In this document: in pieces, positions 45,990 through 58,576 of the stretch
Layout of the letters: each line of letters starts with the position of its first letter
Numbering within the stretch: the first letter of the stretch is position 1
Source: Epiperipatus broadwayi
Lineage: Eukaryota > Onychophora > Udeonychophora > Euonychophora > Peripatidae
Direction of reading: 5' to 3'
Assembly (NCBI GenBank): GCA_028023455.1
Contig: JAQFVV010000030.1
Span: forward strand, 7,396,501-7,460,500
DNA length: 64,000 nucleotides
The notes under the pieces: model-generated
Told to the model about the DNA's origin: nothing
Seen by the model: the letters and a program-made list of their open reading frames with translations, nothing else
Databases searched by the model: none
Program-made: the position numbers and the translations under genes

Positions 45990-46145
45990 TTTTACAGTTT
46001 ACAGTTTCGATTGCCCCAGCAATCTTCTTCAGAACTTTTATATCTCCTAACTTATATCTTAGGAGATATAAAAGTTCTGAAAAAGATTGCTGGAGATATA
46101 AAAGTTCTGAAGATTTCTGGGGCAATCAAAACTGTAAAAGAGAGT
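45990..46145. mobile_element. C-family inverted pair with hammerhead-like motifs
   Basis: The minus-strand motif (45996-46036) faces a rearranged plus-strand copy (about 46073-46130, GTTCTGAAGATTTCTGGGG and CAATCAAAACTG) across GAGATATAAAAG repeats. CTCCTAACTTATATCTTAGGAG forms the centre. Confidence 0.6.
45996..46036 (-). ncRNA. Hammerhead-like motif (C1)
   Basis: Minus strand: AGTT (helix I), CTGAAGA, an extra A, GATTG-CTGGGG-CAATC (helix II), GAAA, CTG, TA, then AACT (helix I). All core bases are present; the extra A before helix II is the only departure. The predicted site is after GUA. Confidence 0.5.
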
Positions 46146-48478
46146 GGTAAATTAAAGCATTGTGTAACAGTAGTAAAGTGCATGGATGATTTAGTATTAT
46201 ATAGTATACATTTGGCAATGCAATAAAAATGAGTAGTTATTATATTTCTCCACCAAAACTGACTTCTTTTACTGTGTAATTCCTAATTATAGCACTATAA
46301 GTAAAAAGCCATTATGTAGTTATATTAAAGTTATTTCATAGTGATTTGTCTGTTTAAGCAAAAAAAAAAAAAACGTATAGATAGTCAATATAGGTATTAT
46401 ATCAAAATTCAATAGCAACAGACCATTTGAGTCTCTGAGAAAATACCATTATTTGCAATAATTATAGATTATAAATTTTTGTAAAAAAACGTTTTTATTG
46501 TTATTGCTGGGGAAAAAAGCAATCTAAAAAGGAATAGTTTTTTCTTTTCTTTTCCCACCTTTGTAAATCCAATGCTGAATTATAAGCATTGTTAAAATGA
46601 GTGAATATAGCAACACACAAACAATCTTTAATATCATTAGTCTATGATGATACAGCTTAAAATTCCAAGAATAAAATTTATATCAAATTAGACTTCACAG
46701 TAAATTCAATACCCCTATCACTTGATGAATTGTCCTTCTAAGACAACTGCTTAATTACATATCCTTCTATTAAATGACCAGTGACACTGACAACAACCAT
46801 ATTAAGCACTGATACTTTTTAACTACAAGTGCTACCCTATGTTCAGTGCTTGAAAGAGTTTATGGCAATCAAAATTTGGAAATTTTATGCATCTAGATTT
46901 AGGAGGAAAAAAAAAGCCTTTATTACCACTAATATTATAATCAGTTTTAAGGCACCCTAGACAGATTTTGCAAACTAGGCTACTTTAGACTATTTTCTAG
47001 ATCATTTCTAATTTGTAGTATCAAGAAAAAGCTGTAAACAGAACAAACCAAGCATATTCTAAAAAAAATATTAATTATAATGTCATACCAGTTTATAACT
47101 AAGAACTCAGTCTGTTAACCTTATTCTCATTACTATTTATTCAATACATAGGAGCTTTATATATTTTTAATATTTGTATACTTATAAAAAAGAAAAAAAA
47201 TCAGAATTGTTGTGAATATAATTAAAATATGTTAAGGGGATTGCACAAAAATTTGATTGAATTCATTATCGTAATTCCTGTAGACAAATGAATACTAAAA
47301 TGATATGCCTAAGAGTGTTCCTCTATCAATCTAAGCCATATGTATATGGACACACACAAAAATACAATTTACTTCACATACATATATATTCATACGTACA
47401 TAACATTTTAATCAACTTTTAGAATCCAAAAATAAAAAATGTTTTTTAAGATTTTATAGTCAATAATATAAAATGAAAAATTTAAATACAAAGCTAAAGA
47501 TGCAGTTTAATCCTACTGCATCAGCAGACCTGAAATTGAAAAAGATTTTAGTTTGATAAACGTAACTGAGAAATAGTTTGATATATGAACACTGCTCCAA
47601 CACCGCCCCCTATTGTGCAATGTATGCAAGGCATGTGGGTGGCCAATTTAAGGGGGTAGACAAAATATATCATCATTTTTATTCTTCATATGAAATATTT
47701 CAAAATTTTCTAAGCTACATTGCTAACATTTATTAATTTTATTCATCCTTCATTACATCAATATTAGCTAGAACCCTCTATTGATATTTGTATCAATGTT
47801 TAGTTTATCTCCTAAATGTAAAGGTATCTCTCATATGCTTTTCATATTAATAAAAGCATTACAAACATTCATTTCGTATTAGCATCGATAAACAATATAA
47901 TGGTATGTGGCAATTGCTTATTTGACTCTTCTAATATTGTTAAGATTTAATTTTAAAATAAGTCATTCATAAAATATTTTAATTTATAAATTTTTTATCC
48001 AAATTTTGAAAATGCCTGACTAAAAAACAAAATACTTATAAAGGTGCACAAAACAGGTATCAAAAACAATATAAAATTGAACAATAAAAACAATTTGTGA
48101 GATCTTTAAAATTTTTTATGATTAACGAAAACATTCAATGCAATAATAAAGGATGGGATCGAGTGAAAGTGTAAGTATATTTACTTCCACTGATGAACCT
48201 ATTCCTTTGATTTCTCAAAAAAATCAAACTAATGACTACTTAAATAATGACAAAATTTTGAGAGAAAAGGGTTTTGACTTATATATTAGTTTTACAAAAG
48301 ACAAAATTATTGGGAGTCAAGTGCAATGTCAAATGATTCTAGTAAGTGGCCAGAAAAACTAAGAATTAAGGATATTCAGTTTCTTACTAAAAATTATCCA
48401 GAAGAAATGAGAAACATCAAATTTCCATAACATGTATGCAATAGAAATTTATCTCAATTTTACTACTATAGAATGGAT

Positions 48479-48916
48479 AATGGTGCACAAACTATGGGTC
48501 ACAACCCCTCAGGGAGTCACATAAAAATTAGGGGTCATGACATTTTTAAGAAACTCTCTTAAGTTTTGTTAATGAGCCACTTTTTTTGAAAGAATTTATT
48601 TTTTTAAAATAGTTAAAAACAACATTAAAGTAAATTGTTTTTGTATATATCATTGTTTTTTTTTTATATTAGGTATATAATTTTTTTCAAAAATTTCATT
48701 CTATATTATGAAATATAAATTTGTTTATTAATTAAAACTACTATCTTTACATATGCATACTTATAATTTAAGCGTGATAAAAACAAAGAATAGGTCATGT
48801 CAAATTTTCATTCTAGGAAGGGTGTCATAAGTGTAAAAAGATAAACAAAGAATGGGTCATGTCAAATTTTCATCCAAGAAAGATGATCACAAGTGTAAAA
48901 AGACTGTGCACCACTG
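48479..48916. mobile_element. Non-autonomous hAT-like element nested in the hAT relic
   Basis: The ends ATGGTGCACAAACT and the reverse complement of AGACTGTGCACCACTG form inverted repeats. GGGTCACAACCCCTCAGGG follows the left end, a pattern common in hAT-type MITEs. Flanks CTATAGAATGGA and CTATGGAATATT are similar, though the exact 8-bp duplication is unclear. An internal 58-bp tandem repeat (GGTCATGTCAAATTTTCAT) lies at 48780-48900. Confidence 0.5.
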
Positions 48917-49442
48917 CTATGGAATATTAAGTAATGGAGAAAAAGTATGTTGCCAGTGGATTTTATATTTAGAGTCATTAATGAGAAAAAATAAATAGAG
49001 ACAATATTGCTGATAAAAGGAGTGAATGATTGGAAGCACTTATCATTAATTCTTAAAAAGCATGAATACAGCACAGATCACATTAAAAATGTGAGAAAAA
49101 TATTGGAAATTTTGAATGCTTTGAAAAATAAAACAACAATAGATGCAACCCAACAAAGTCTATATGAATGTGAACACATCACTGACACTTTATTATTGAA
49201 TGAATAGTATTAACAATAAAATATCTGCCTCAACAATATCTATCATTAGAGGATCTTCACAGTATTTTTTTGATACAGAAATAAAAACAACAGAAATTTT
49301 CTATAATTAGTGAAGATAATTTTAAAACTTGATCATGTTATCGCAGAACATTTTAGACAAACAGTCCGATTATAAAAACTTCTCTAGCTATAGTGGATGA
49401 TAAATTCAAAATGAAATTATTTTATTAATATCAAATGAAATA

Positions 49443-49734
49443 AGCCAATAAACATTGCATGATCACCATTTCTTATGCTTGCTTATAGCTGTTATTAAAA
49501 GAGGCAAAACTCTCCATACAGTAGTGCCACTCAGTGCAAGCCAGAGTAATCTAGGTGCAGTGCTCTCAGATCCAAGGCCCCTCACTGACGAAGGCCACAA
49601 GCCAGAAACTAGTCTGGGGATATTGAATGAGTAGGCACTAGGTGGGGATGTTATGCACAAGCCTTCTGGCATCCATTGATTATTCTGGCTTGCACTGAGT
49701 GGCACTACTGTAGGGAGAGCTTTGCCTGTTTTAG
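49443..49734. mobile_element. D-family element with hammerhead-like motif (D9)
   Basis: Inserted in the hAT relic. Target duplication TCAAATGAAATA (49431-49442) and TCAAATAAAATA (49735-49746). The plus-strand motif at 49580-49619 has five helix I pairs (CCTCA/TGGGG), CTGACGA, GGC-CACAA-GCC, GAAA and GTC. Confidence 0.75.
49580..49619 (+). ncRNA. Hammerhead-like motif (D9), best D copy
   Basis: Helix I 49580-49584 with 49615-49619; core CTGACGA at 49585-49591; helix II GGC/GCC with an A-A mismatch next to the core; GAAA; CTAG loop; cleavage predicted after 49614 (GTC). Confidence 0.45.
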
Positions 49735-50660
49735 TCAAATAAAATACAAACTAAGATTCTTGAAATGGTATGAGAATCAAAATATTTTTCTATAATTTTA
49801 GATAGTAATCCTGATATTTCCCATGTTAAACAAATAACCATCACTTATTATTTGGATTCATGTAAGGCCACTGTATAAATAAACAAATGCTTTTTACATT
49901 TATATCCTATTACTGATACAACTGGGCAAGAACTTTGTAACTTTATTCTAAAAATTTGATGAATGGAAACTAGACAAAATATTTAAGAAGACAAAGATAT
50001 AATATCAGCACAAATATGCATGAAAAAAAAAGGGCTTTAGGAAAAAATATTGGATTTAAATTCAATAATCTTTTTTGTATCTTATTCAGCTCGTCACCTC
50101 AATTTAGTGGTAAACAATTCTGCCAAAATTTCTGGTGAAGCAATAAATTTTTAAAATCTGATTTAGCAATTATATGTGTTTTTCTCTAATTTTTTTTTTT
50201 TTTTTTACCAAAATTGATGCTCAAGCCATTATCAGAAACATGATAGGAAAGCTAAATAGATGCTGTACTTTCTCTCAACACTTACATTGGTGAAATTTAT
50301 GATATACTGGCAGAATTAAGTGAAGATGAAACAAGGACCATAGAGACTAGAACTATGGTAAATTCACTTGTAAACAAATAAAATCATTTAAATTTTTAAG
50401 CTCCCTTATCATTTAGCACAATATACTAAATAGGATCAATATATATAGTGAGCAAACTGTTACAAAAATCAGAAGAAAAAAAACATTCAGTCTGCTTTGG
50501 AAGTTTTAGAGGAAAATTACAAAAATATTTTACAGAATTACGATCTGATGACAATTTCAATGATGTTATTCATGAAACAAGACAAATGTCTATGCTAATC
50601 ATCAATGCAGATACAGAATTTTCTAAAACAGGAATATCTAGGATTAAAAAAAGGAAATGT

Positions 50661-52010
50661 ATTGTAACGGTCCGGTCGATGATGTGGAAAGAGAAGGTCG
50701 CATCTGACTACGATCGGACCTAAGGTCTTCATGTAGGATGCTGGAGACAATGCGATGAAGTATATGACTCATGATTACATCCATCTTCAATAGACTAGCC
50801 TAAGACTAATCTATCAAATTTACATGTAGTTTGTCAGTTCATCCACATCTCACCACTCTCTTTTGAATTTGTTGCCTCAGTATTCAAACTCAGGAAGAAT
50901 TTGCATTCGACTCTTTTAACAGGAATGTAGTTATGCATACTCATGGTCAGATAAGGCTTATCCAAGTCAGCTTTCATAAATGACCCTCATCTAAGAACTT
51001 TCTATTATAGAGATAATATTAAAATATATGTATATGCGTATATATAGGTATGGTGTTGGCTTTATAGATGAATGCAAAGGCTTATTCAATAAATTCGAGA
51101 GACTTTATCTATTCAACAAAATCTACAACATTTATTTTAAAAAATAAACTCTACATAAACAATAAATAAGCTTGAACAAATTAAAGAGATATTAAAAATA
51201 TTTACAAGTGCATATGAGATTATACATACATATTTAGAATTTAAATACTTGTAATGAGTGCCTATCATATTAGCGATTTCTTTAATCTGAAGATACCAAC
51301 CCTTAATCCCCATGACAGATACTCAGATTGCAGACATTTCTAATTAAAATCATAATATTGGCTTTATTATCCATGTAACTAACTAACTAAAATTAATTTA
51401 ATATTTAACATCAACATTGATTAGACTCGTGGCTCAAGTGGTAATAACTTAACTTGCCTGGAGATCCCCTGTCATGTATCACATAATCATAAGGAAGCAT
51501 TATTTAATATGATAGTATGGCAGATATATTCAGGAAGTTAAACATTTATACAAGAAATACTTAAGTAACTATCATTAGTAAAACAAACAATTTATAACAC
51601 AACTTTGCTTTCTTAAGTGTATGTCATTAATGTCAGAAAAAATAATAATCATAAATTCTTACCTCCAAATCTCAAGTATATGGTCACGGACAATGGTCAA
51701 GTGCTTGGGATGGGAAATTGAAACTATATTTTATTTTTAAAAACAGAATTTTGTCTAAATTGAACCTCCCCCCCCCCAGCTCTCCTCATGTTCCATTAAA
51801 TTGAATTCTCCCAAAATGTTGAATCATAATAATAAACATTTCCGCAAAATAAGAATGAATTAATAATAATAAATAAAAAAAATAATAATACATTCACTAG
51901 TAAAATAGTCATAACGCGTAACATAATAAAAATATATATATATTTCAGGAATTATTTCAGGAATCGATTATCAGTCTCATTCAATCATTAAAGTTCTTCA
52001 CATTTTATAG
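50661..52010. other. Mixed region with unclassified GC-richer piece and tRNA-like relic
   Basis: 50665-50730 has GGTCCGGTCGATGATGTGG and GATCGGACC, GC-rich and of unknown origin. At about 51424-51470 CTCGTGGCTCAAGTGGTAAT followed by CTTGCCTGGAGATCCC resembles the A-box half of a different tRNA-derived element. A C tract lies at 51769-51778. The rest is AT-rich. Confidence 0.3.
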
Positions 52011-52150
52011 TTCATACAGTTTACGTGCACTCCTCTCTCCGTAGCGTGAATCGTTCACTGTTGCTGTTGTGTAGGGCATTCTGGACAGTTCTGCCTCGAT
52101 GGACTCTAGTTTTCGTCCATTCTTCCCTTAAACATTCCATGCTGTATGAA
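52011..52150. other. GC-richer island with long open frames, unclassified
   Basis: This segment has far more G+C than its surroundings. The plus-strand frame VHSSLRSVNRSLLLLCRAFW is open throughout and ends at GAA|GTAAGT (52150/52151), an excellent donor. A minus-strand frame starting at an ATG (52140) reads MECLREEWTKTRVHRGRTVQ, and another minus frame is also open. It is either an exon or a fragment of an unrecognised repeat, and strand cannot be decided from the sequence alone. Confidence 0.25.
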
Positions 52151-53497
52151 GTAAGTATATCAGATGCTATAAATGTAGAGATATGGGTACATACTTTCCA
52201 TGGTTATGGGGGGGAATGCTCTCCCAATGACAATTGACCACTCTAGCAAAACCACATTTTTGCTGGCTTCTTATATATTAACTTTAAGTTCAGATATGGC
52301 TTGAAGTTAAAAGAAATATTTTTTAAATGCGATAAAATGCACTTGTTTTATTGTCTATCGTATTAACTATATATACCACATTTCGCAGGTTTCCTTAAAA
52401 GTTTAAAATGATTTCTTTAAAATTCACCGACTGCTTAATTTTATCTGCACAATTTGTTTACCTGCAAAGTCTCTAGTTTGTTTTTCTAAATCCTGTGACA
52501 AACTTGTTTTACAAAGTTAAATAAAAAATATTTCAAACGACGGTTTCCATGTTGAATGAAATGCTTTTTTTTTTTTTTTTTTTAAATTGATTTTTCATAG
52601 CAACCTTATTCTCGACATGTCTGTTGTTGTATTTATTTTTGTATCATGATTCCTGAAGTTAAATTACACTTTATTATCTCATTCTTATTTTGAGTAGTTT
52701 AGTGTAGCCATTGACCTTAGTTCGTTACCATGATTAGTTTATCATCGTTTAAGTTATTGTTTAGTGTTTGTCAATGACATAAAAACATATAACATGAAAT
52801 AGTTAACATCATACATATATGTTTGTACAAAATTTTTTTATGGTTTATTTTGAACTATTTAACAATTACTATCCAATTTACTTCAAGTATATGTATATAT
52901 GTGCAAAATGTAGTGATATATGGTTTCAAGTTCAATTATGTAATAACTATTTAAATTATGTCAATATAGCTATTCACATTTATTTCTTCAAACTTTGAAA
53001 ACAATATGTTAGCATTTTTAAAAATCCTATCAGTTATAAATTCTGTCAAAGTTTAGTTCAACATTTCCGATGGCTGAAGTCAGTGTGATTGCGATTTCAA
53101 GCTACCCTCACAATATATTTGATTACAAAAATATAGGTAAAAGTATCGCAGACCCAGAAAAAAAAATCATTTTTTTGCTTTCCTATTATCAATACAACAA
53201 TTAATACAGTACAAGAAAGATTTAAAATGTTAAAAGAACATACAGAAACAGTCCAAATTTTGTATAACATCGGAAATATACAAAATATTAATGATGAAAA
53301 ATGAAAGAAATGTTGCACAGATTTGCAATTAAAACTTACAGATCCAGCTGATAAGATGTCTGATATAACTGGAGAGCAATTATGAGTGGTGGAAGTATAC
53401 TTTAATCCTGGAATGAAATCTAGCAATGTTTTAGAAAATATTTATGAAAATAATCTACTTTCTACCAGTTCAAATCTTGTACAAGAAGGAGATATAA

Positions 53498-53538
53498 AGT
53501 TCTGAAGAAGATTACTGAGACAATCGAGACTGTAAACT
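53498..53538 (+). ncRNA. Hammerhead-like motif, damaged (C2)
   Basis: AGTT, CTGAAGA, A, GATT/AATC helix, but GAAA is GAGA. AACT closes helix I. The flank AATAAAGCATTGTGTAACAG is shared with the 46-kb copy. Confidence 0.45.
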
Positions 53539-53767
53539 GTATGAAAGGGTGGTAAATAAAGCATTGTGTAACAGTAGTAAAATGCATGGACAATTTAGTC
53601 AAATCTTGTAATTGTACAGATTCTTTCAGCCCTGGCTGTATCAGTGGCTAGCGATGAATGCTCACTGTCAAAATTATAAGTTATTTACACTCTATGATGT
53701 TACAAGAGAGATTACCAGCATTGGTGATAATTTCAATTGAGCATCAAGTAAGTGATTCACTTGAGTT

Positions 53768-54520
53768 AGGAATATTAAAACAGACAAAACTCTCCATATA
53801 GTAGCGCCACTCAGTGCAAGCCAGAGTAATCACTGGATGCCAGAAGGCTTGTGCATAAAATCCCTACCTAGTGCCTACTCATCCAATATCCCCAGACTAG
53901 TTACTAGCTTATGGCTTTCATCAGTGAGGAGCTTTGGATCTGAGAGCACTGCACCTAGATCTTAGAATTATATTGATTACTCTGGCTTGCCCTGAGTGGC
54001 ACTATTGTATGGAGAGTTTTCCCTGTTTTAATAACAGTTATGAGCAAGCATAAGAAATGGTGATCATGTGATGTTTAGTGGTTTAACACCAATCATGCCT
54101 AATAAGATAGTTGTGGCTATGGTTATTAAAGAACCAAAGATACCAAAATGTATGGGTACTGAACTGAGTTTAGACCTATATGGCTATATAAGTTAATGGA
54201 CTTGGCTTGAAAATATTGTTTTCAATTTTAGACTCACAGTTTTGTAGTTAAGTAGACATAAAAAGTGGCTGCTAGAAGGTTGCATTAGATCCTAAGATCT
54301 AGGTATGGTGCTCTCAGATTCAAAGCTTCTCACTGAGCTACAAGCTAGAAACTAGTCTGGGGATATTGGATGAATAGCCACTAGATAGGGATTTTATGCA
54401 CAAGTCTTCTGGCATCCACTGATTACTCTGGCTTGCACTGAGTGGCACTACTGTATGGAGAGTTTTGCCTGTTTTAATAACAGTTACAAGCAAGCATAAG
54501 AAATGGTGATCATGTGATGA
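53768..54520. mobile_element. D-family composite (D10) with two hammerhead remnants
   Basis: Two long D copies lie in inverted orientation. The minus-strand motif at 53891-53929 has CTGATGA but GTAA for GAAA; the plus-strand motif at 54328-54360 lost most of CTGANGA. TTTGGTTCTTTAATAACC-type sequence (inverted) at 54121-54140 matches D4. Target duplication is not clear. Confidence 0.6.
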
Positions 54521-54779
54521 TTTTGGAATGCTTATTAAAAAAATCTTGCATCTCTAAATGCAAGAAAGAAAATATTTTGAACGCATATGTATTTATAATA
54601 AATTAATTACCAAGTTTCAACTATTGTATTTTATAATCTATGTTGTTTATTTGTGCGTTATTATTAGCATTTGTTTGTATTTGAAAAGTTTAAATAAAGT
54701 TTAAAATTTTCTAGACATTAAACATTTTGTGATAGATGATAGAAATAGTCCAACATATTATCACATTTAACTCATTGAA

Positions 54780-55699
54780 ATTTGTAATAAATTACTTTGA
54801 AGTATTTTGTTTTAAACATTTTCATTTTTTAAATGTAGTGAAAATATAAACATTAAGCTGTTGATATTGTTAATATTAAAAATAAATTTTATTATTTTCG
54901 AAGTAGAAATAACTAATAAATTTTATGAAAAATTGTCAATTGGTACATGTAAATTTTGATGTTTTATTTAAGAAAAAAATGTTATTATAATAATTGTATA
55001 TAAAATGATATTAATTTGATGGTGGCATATTTTGTGGTCATAACCCTAATAAAGACTCTGGTTTGATAACAGATTATAATTAATTTATTGAAAAAATAAG
55101 GGCTTAGAATGCAAATTCATTTGTGTGTTGTCAAATTACAGATGAATCAAATCAAATATAAAGAGTTTGTAAGAAGTCACTGGCTATATAAAATTTACAA
55201 TAAAAACAAAGAGTTTCTTACTATTCTAAATTTTTGTATTCTGAATTGTTATAAATAAATAAAATTTACAACAGACATATTTATGAATTTTTTTTCTTTT
55301 TAGCAAGCCTAATACACAATCTATTTTTTTAATGCAAATAATTAATAAAAAATTTTCAGGCCTTCAGTGTTGAGGTCTCTATAACATAATTTCTAACTCC
55401 TAAAAAATAATTTTACTTAAGTTATCTGCCATTTCAATGGTAAAATGAAATGATGTTTCACATCTAAAGAAAGCAATTAAAGTAATCCTCCATTATAAAC
55501 TGATTACTAGTAAAATTCAGATTTAGAAATGATATTTGCAGGCAGAATTCCCTACCCACTAAAATGACATATTCTTGATTAACCTAATCTTGTATGCAAA
55601 AAAAAAAAAAAAAATTGTTGACTAAAAAATGCCACTATCTAATAGGTACAGAGAAAATGAGACACAGCAATCATCTGCCATTACAAATTTATTCTGAAG
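54780..55699. other. AT-rich region, no gene recognised
   Basis: Homopolymer A run at 55600-55614. Nothing else. Confidence 0.45.
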
Positions 55700-55713
55700 T
55701 AAAATAGATAGAC

Positions 55714-55806
55714 GTCAATCATTGGTGGTTGAGAGGTCAGCACAGCTGCCTTACAAGCAGTTGTCCCGGGTTAGCAGGTTCACTTCCCAGATGATGCTAT
55801 GACACA
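55714..55806 (+). mobile_element. tRNA-Gly-like SINE (copy S5)
   Basis: GTCAATCATTGGTGGTTGAG, GTCAGCACAGCTGCCTTACA, AGCAGTTGTCCCGGGTTAGC, AGGTTCACTTCCCAGATGAT. A perfect 14-bp target duplication TAAAATAGATAGAC is at 55700-55713 and 55807-55820. The tail is only GCTATGACACA. Confidence 0.85.
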
Positions 55807-56049
55807 TAAAATAGATAGACATTACTATGAACATTACTCCATTAAAATGACACTGTCTTGATTATCTTCATTTTTTTTTTACATAAAAGAACTTAATTAT
55901 TTTTTATCATAAAAGTACAGTCATGATTATCCCATAATATTGGAAATTGGCATAAATACAATCAGGTAATTATTATTTTATTTTACATGGGGGGGGGGTC
56001 ATTTCACAAACTTTTTAGCAGCTCAAAAAGTTAAAAAGTCATTAAAGCT

Positions 56050-56345
56050 ATCATTTGTCTGTAGGTTTGTGATGATGATAAATTATAAGATGTGATATGT
56101 TGGACTATTTCCATCATTTATGAGTGAATGTTGAATGTAAAGAAAATTTTAAACTTTAAACTTTTCAAATACAAAACACACAAATAGACAATACAAGTCT
56201 ATTTTTTTTAATTAAAGCAGAGAAGAAGATAGAACTCTGATGAAGACTGCTGGACAGTCGAAACTGTAAGGAAAATAAAGAAGTTTTTAAGAAAATTTGT
56301 TGCATTAAAGTGTATATGAAAGAAGTGTTATAAGCAATACATATC
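56050..56345 (+). mobile_element. I-family fragment followed by B-family hammerhead-like element
   Basis: 56050-56180 matches the I-family arm (ATTTCCATCATTTATGAGTG). 56231-56270 has the B motif: CTGATGA (56237-56243), an extra A, GACTG-CTGGA-CAGTC, GAAA (56260-56263), CTGTA. Helix II is perfect; helix I is weak (two pairs). Confidence 0.5.
56237..56267 (+). ncRNA. Hammerhead-like motif (B1)
   Basis: CTGATGA, extra A, five-pair helix II, GAAA, CTG, then the site GTA. Core bases complete; the extra A and weak helix I lower confidence. Confidence 0.4.
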
Positions 56346-56349
56346 ACAT

Positions 56350-57990
56350 CTCATTAAAGTTATATTTTTTGTTGATAAGAGAAGAGAACAAAATCTTTTC
56401 TCCAATAAGTTTTATTAGCTTCATAGTTTTTAATCCTCTTCGTTTTCAATTTCTATTTAATTTGTAATCACGAGCACTGGACTATGCGTAATGAAAGTTT
56501 CAGTAATGACATTGTCACAATTAATTATAAACTTTATATTTGCAATCTTTTTTTTATCTCTAAAGTATTAGAAAATAATTTACTTTTAAAATAATTTTTC
56601 AAAATGATATATTTGTATGAGTACTAAATGAGGAATTTGATATTATTCTTATAAATTTTCAACCACTTTTAACAGGATTTCAAAAAGACGTTCGATTTTT
56701 AGAAAATATTTTTCTTGATTTAGTTTATTTAAGATATTGCTACTTTCCACATAGATATAAAATTGAAGAATTTGGAAATTTCTTATTGGTTGAAGTGAAG
56801 ATTAGTAACTATCTTTAAAATACATTAAATAAATACTGAGAGAACAAAATGTGATCTTAAAATATTCAGTGCATATAATCCTAAAAAAAGTCTTATATAT
56901 AAAGAAAAGACTTCAAAAAATTACTTTGCTGTTGCCACAGACACAAATCTTCACATATACATGTAGTTCTGGAAACTGGAATTAATATCTTTATTTCAAA
57001 TATATTGTTATAAAGAATAAAAAAATATATTAGGTTTCTAATATACATTTGAATTCAACCAAATCTTTACATTTAAGGCAAGACAAACATAATTCTCCAA
57101 ATGCTATTCTCTATTGCTCTGAATTTATTTGAAGGACATTATTCTAATATGCTTTATAAGTATTATATTTTTTTTAGTAAATACTTATTATACAATATCA
57201 CTCTTTAGTAAATATATAAATAATTATTAATAACTTTTTAATAATTCAGAAATTATTAATATTTTAATCATAACTTCAAATTTATTAAAAAATCAAATAC
57301 ATCTCCCAATTCTTTGTATCGATGCATAACAATTTCCCTTTTTCATTCATCTTCCGTCTCTTTTTATTCATCAAATGATCTTAGATTTCTTAAAATTACA
57401 ATTACTGATCTTACATTTCAAAAAGATAGGTATAAGCATTAGAATCTAATTGACTGGCCAGAAAATACTGAAGGCAAGGAATATTATGTGAACAGCAAAA
57501 ATTTGCCATTATGCATTAATATACATTATAATCATTTGACCTTTAAATATCTAAGATATTATATATTGCTTCAATTATTTTAAATGGTTTAAAATTCAAA
57601 AACCTCATGGTAATCCATTTTTTATGGAAAGATAATATATATGTAAATTATTTTCTATAAATCAAATGTGATGAATTCAAAAATCTTTTCAAAATGAATA
57701 TTTGATCACTATTAGTAATAAGTATATACAAAAACATATGGGTATATATTTTCAATATTAATGTTACATCTACAAAACATTAATAAAATTTATAACTACT
57801 ATTTATTTTACATATATAATCAAATAACTAGCTTACAGTATGTCTCTCATCTTGAATAGCTTAAAGCATACTTCTAGACATTCAATTAAATTTTAATTGT
57901 TTAATTACAGTTTAAGTTCTTGAAGATAATGGCCATGTTGAAGATTAGTTATATTGACTATATATATAAACTAAATAAAATTTATAATAA
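56350..57990. other. AT-rich region, no gene recognised
   Basis: Nothing supportable on either strand. Confidence 0.5.
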
Positions 57991-57994
57991 ATTT

Positions 57995-58080
57995 TAAAGT
58001 CGTGTGAAAGTCTGAGTTCAAACTCCCTATATATTACATATGGTAGTGCAGGTATGAAAAAGCCTGTACTGTAGGAAAAA
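57995..58080 (-). mobile_element. A-family end fragment
   Basis: Minus strand: TTTTTTCCTACAGTACAGGC, ATATGTAATATATAGGGAGT, TTGAACTCAGACTTTCACAC, matching copies at 3.66 and 20.75 kb. There is no hammerhead core. Confidence 0.55.
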
Positions 58081-58576
58081 ATATATATATTAAAACACAA
58101 TATTAAAAATTCAACATCTAATTTGATGATTATTATAATTATATATATATACATTTGGATCTACGTATATAACACGCATTCATGTGCGCATGTTTACTGG
58201 CAACACGAAAATACTTTTATCATTGAAAACAATCGGTATATTTTTATATAAATCAATATATTTGATTTACTTATTTCTCATACATTAATATAAATATTTT
58301 AAAAATATTGATTTTTTTTTTGAATAATTGAGATTTGAATAATAATTTAAGTAAAATAATAATTTATTTTTTGCCCAATTATTTTTTAAAAAAGCCCAAT
58401 ACTTTAAAAAGAAACAAACTATTGATCTAAATCAATTTTCAAATAGTGTTTAAGATTTTCTGTATTTTCATATAATATGTATGCAATATAATTAATTTTT
58501 TTAAAAAGTAGAAAAAAGGATGCCCTTTTTCAATAACTAGTAATTTTATCAATACAATATATCTATCTTATAATTT

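Larger units (their letters stand above)
48153..50660 (+). pseudogene. hAT transposase pseudogene (ZMYM/TTF zinc-finger type), interrupted twice
   Basis: Pieces in order: a leader MGSSESVSIF; KLRIKDIQFLTKNYPEEMRN (about 48360); NGEKVCCQWILY (about 48935) with GVNDWKHLSLILKKHEYSTD and HIKNVRKILEIL (49019 on), which fit the TTF/zinc-finger region (N-D-W-K-x-L, H-x-x-S-x-x-H). Next LKLDHVIAEHFRQTV (about 49325), SNPDISHVKQITITYYLDS (about 49805) with the D-x-x-P-D-x-S-H catalytic block, HLNLVVNNSA (about 50097), and the C-terminal RSDDNFNDVIHETRQMSMLI with SRIKKRK (50540-50660). Frameshifts and stops are frequent. A non-autonomous hAT-like element (48479-48916) and D9 (49443-49734) are inserted in it. 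Terminal repeats were not found. Confidence 0.7.
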
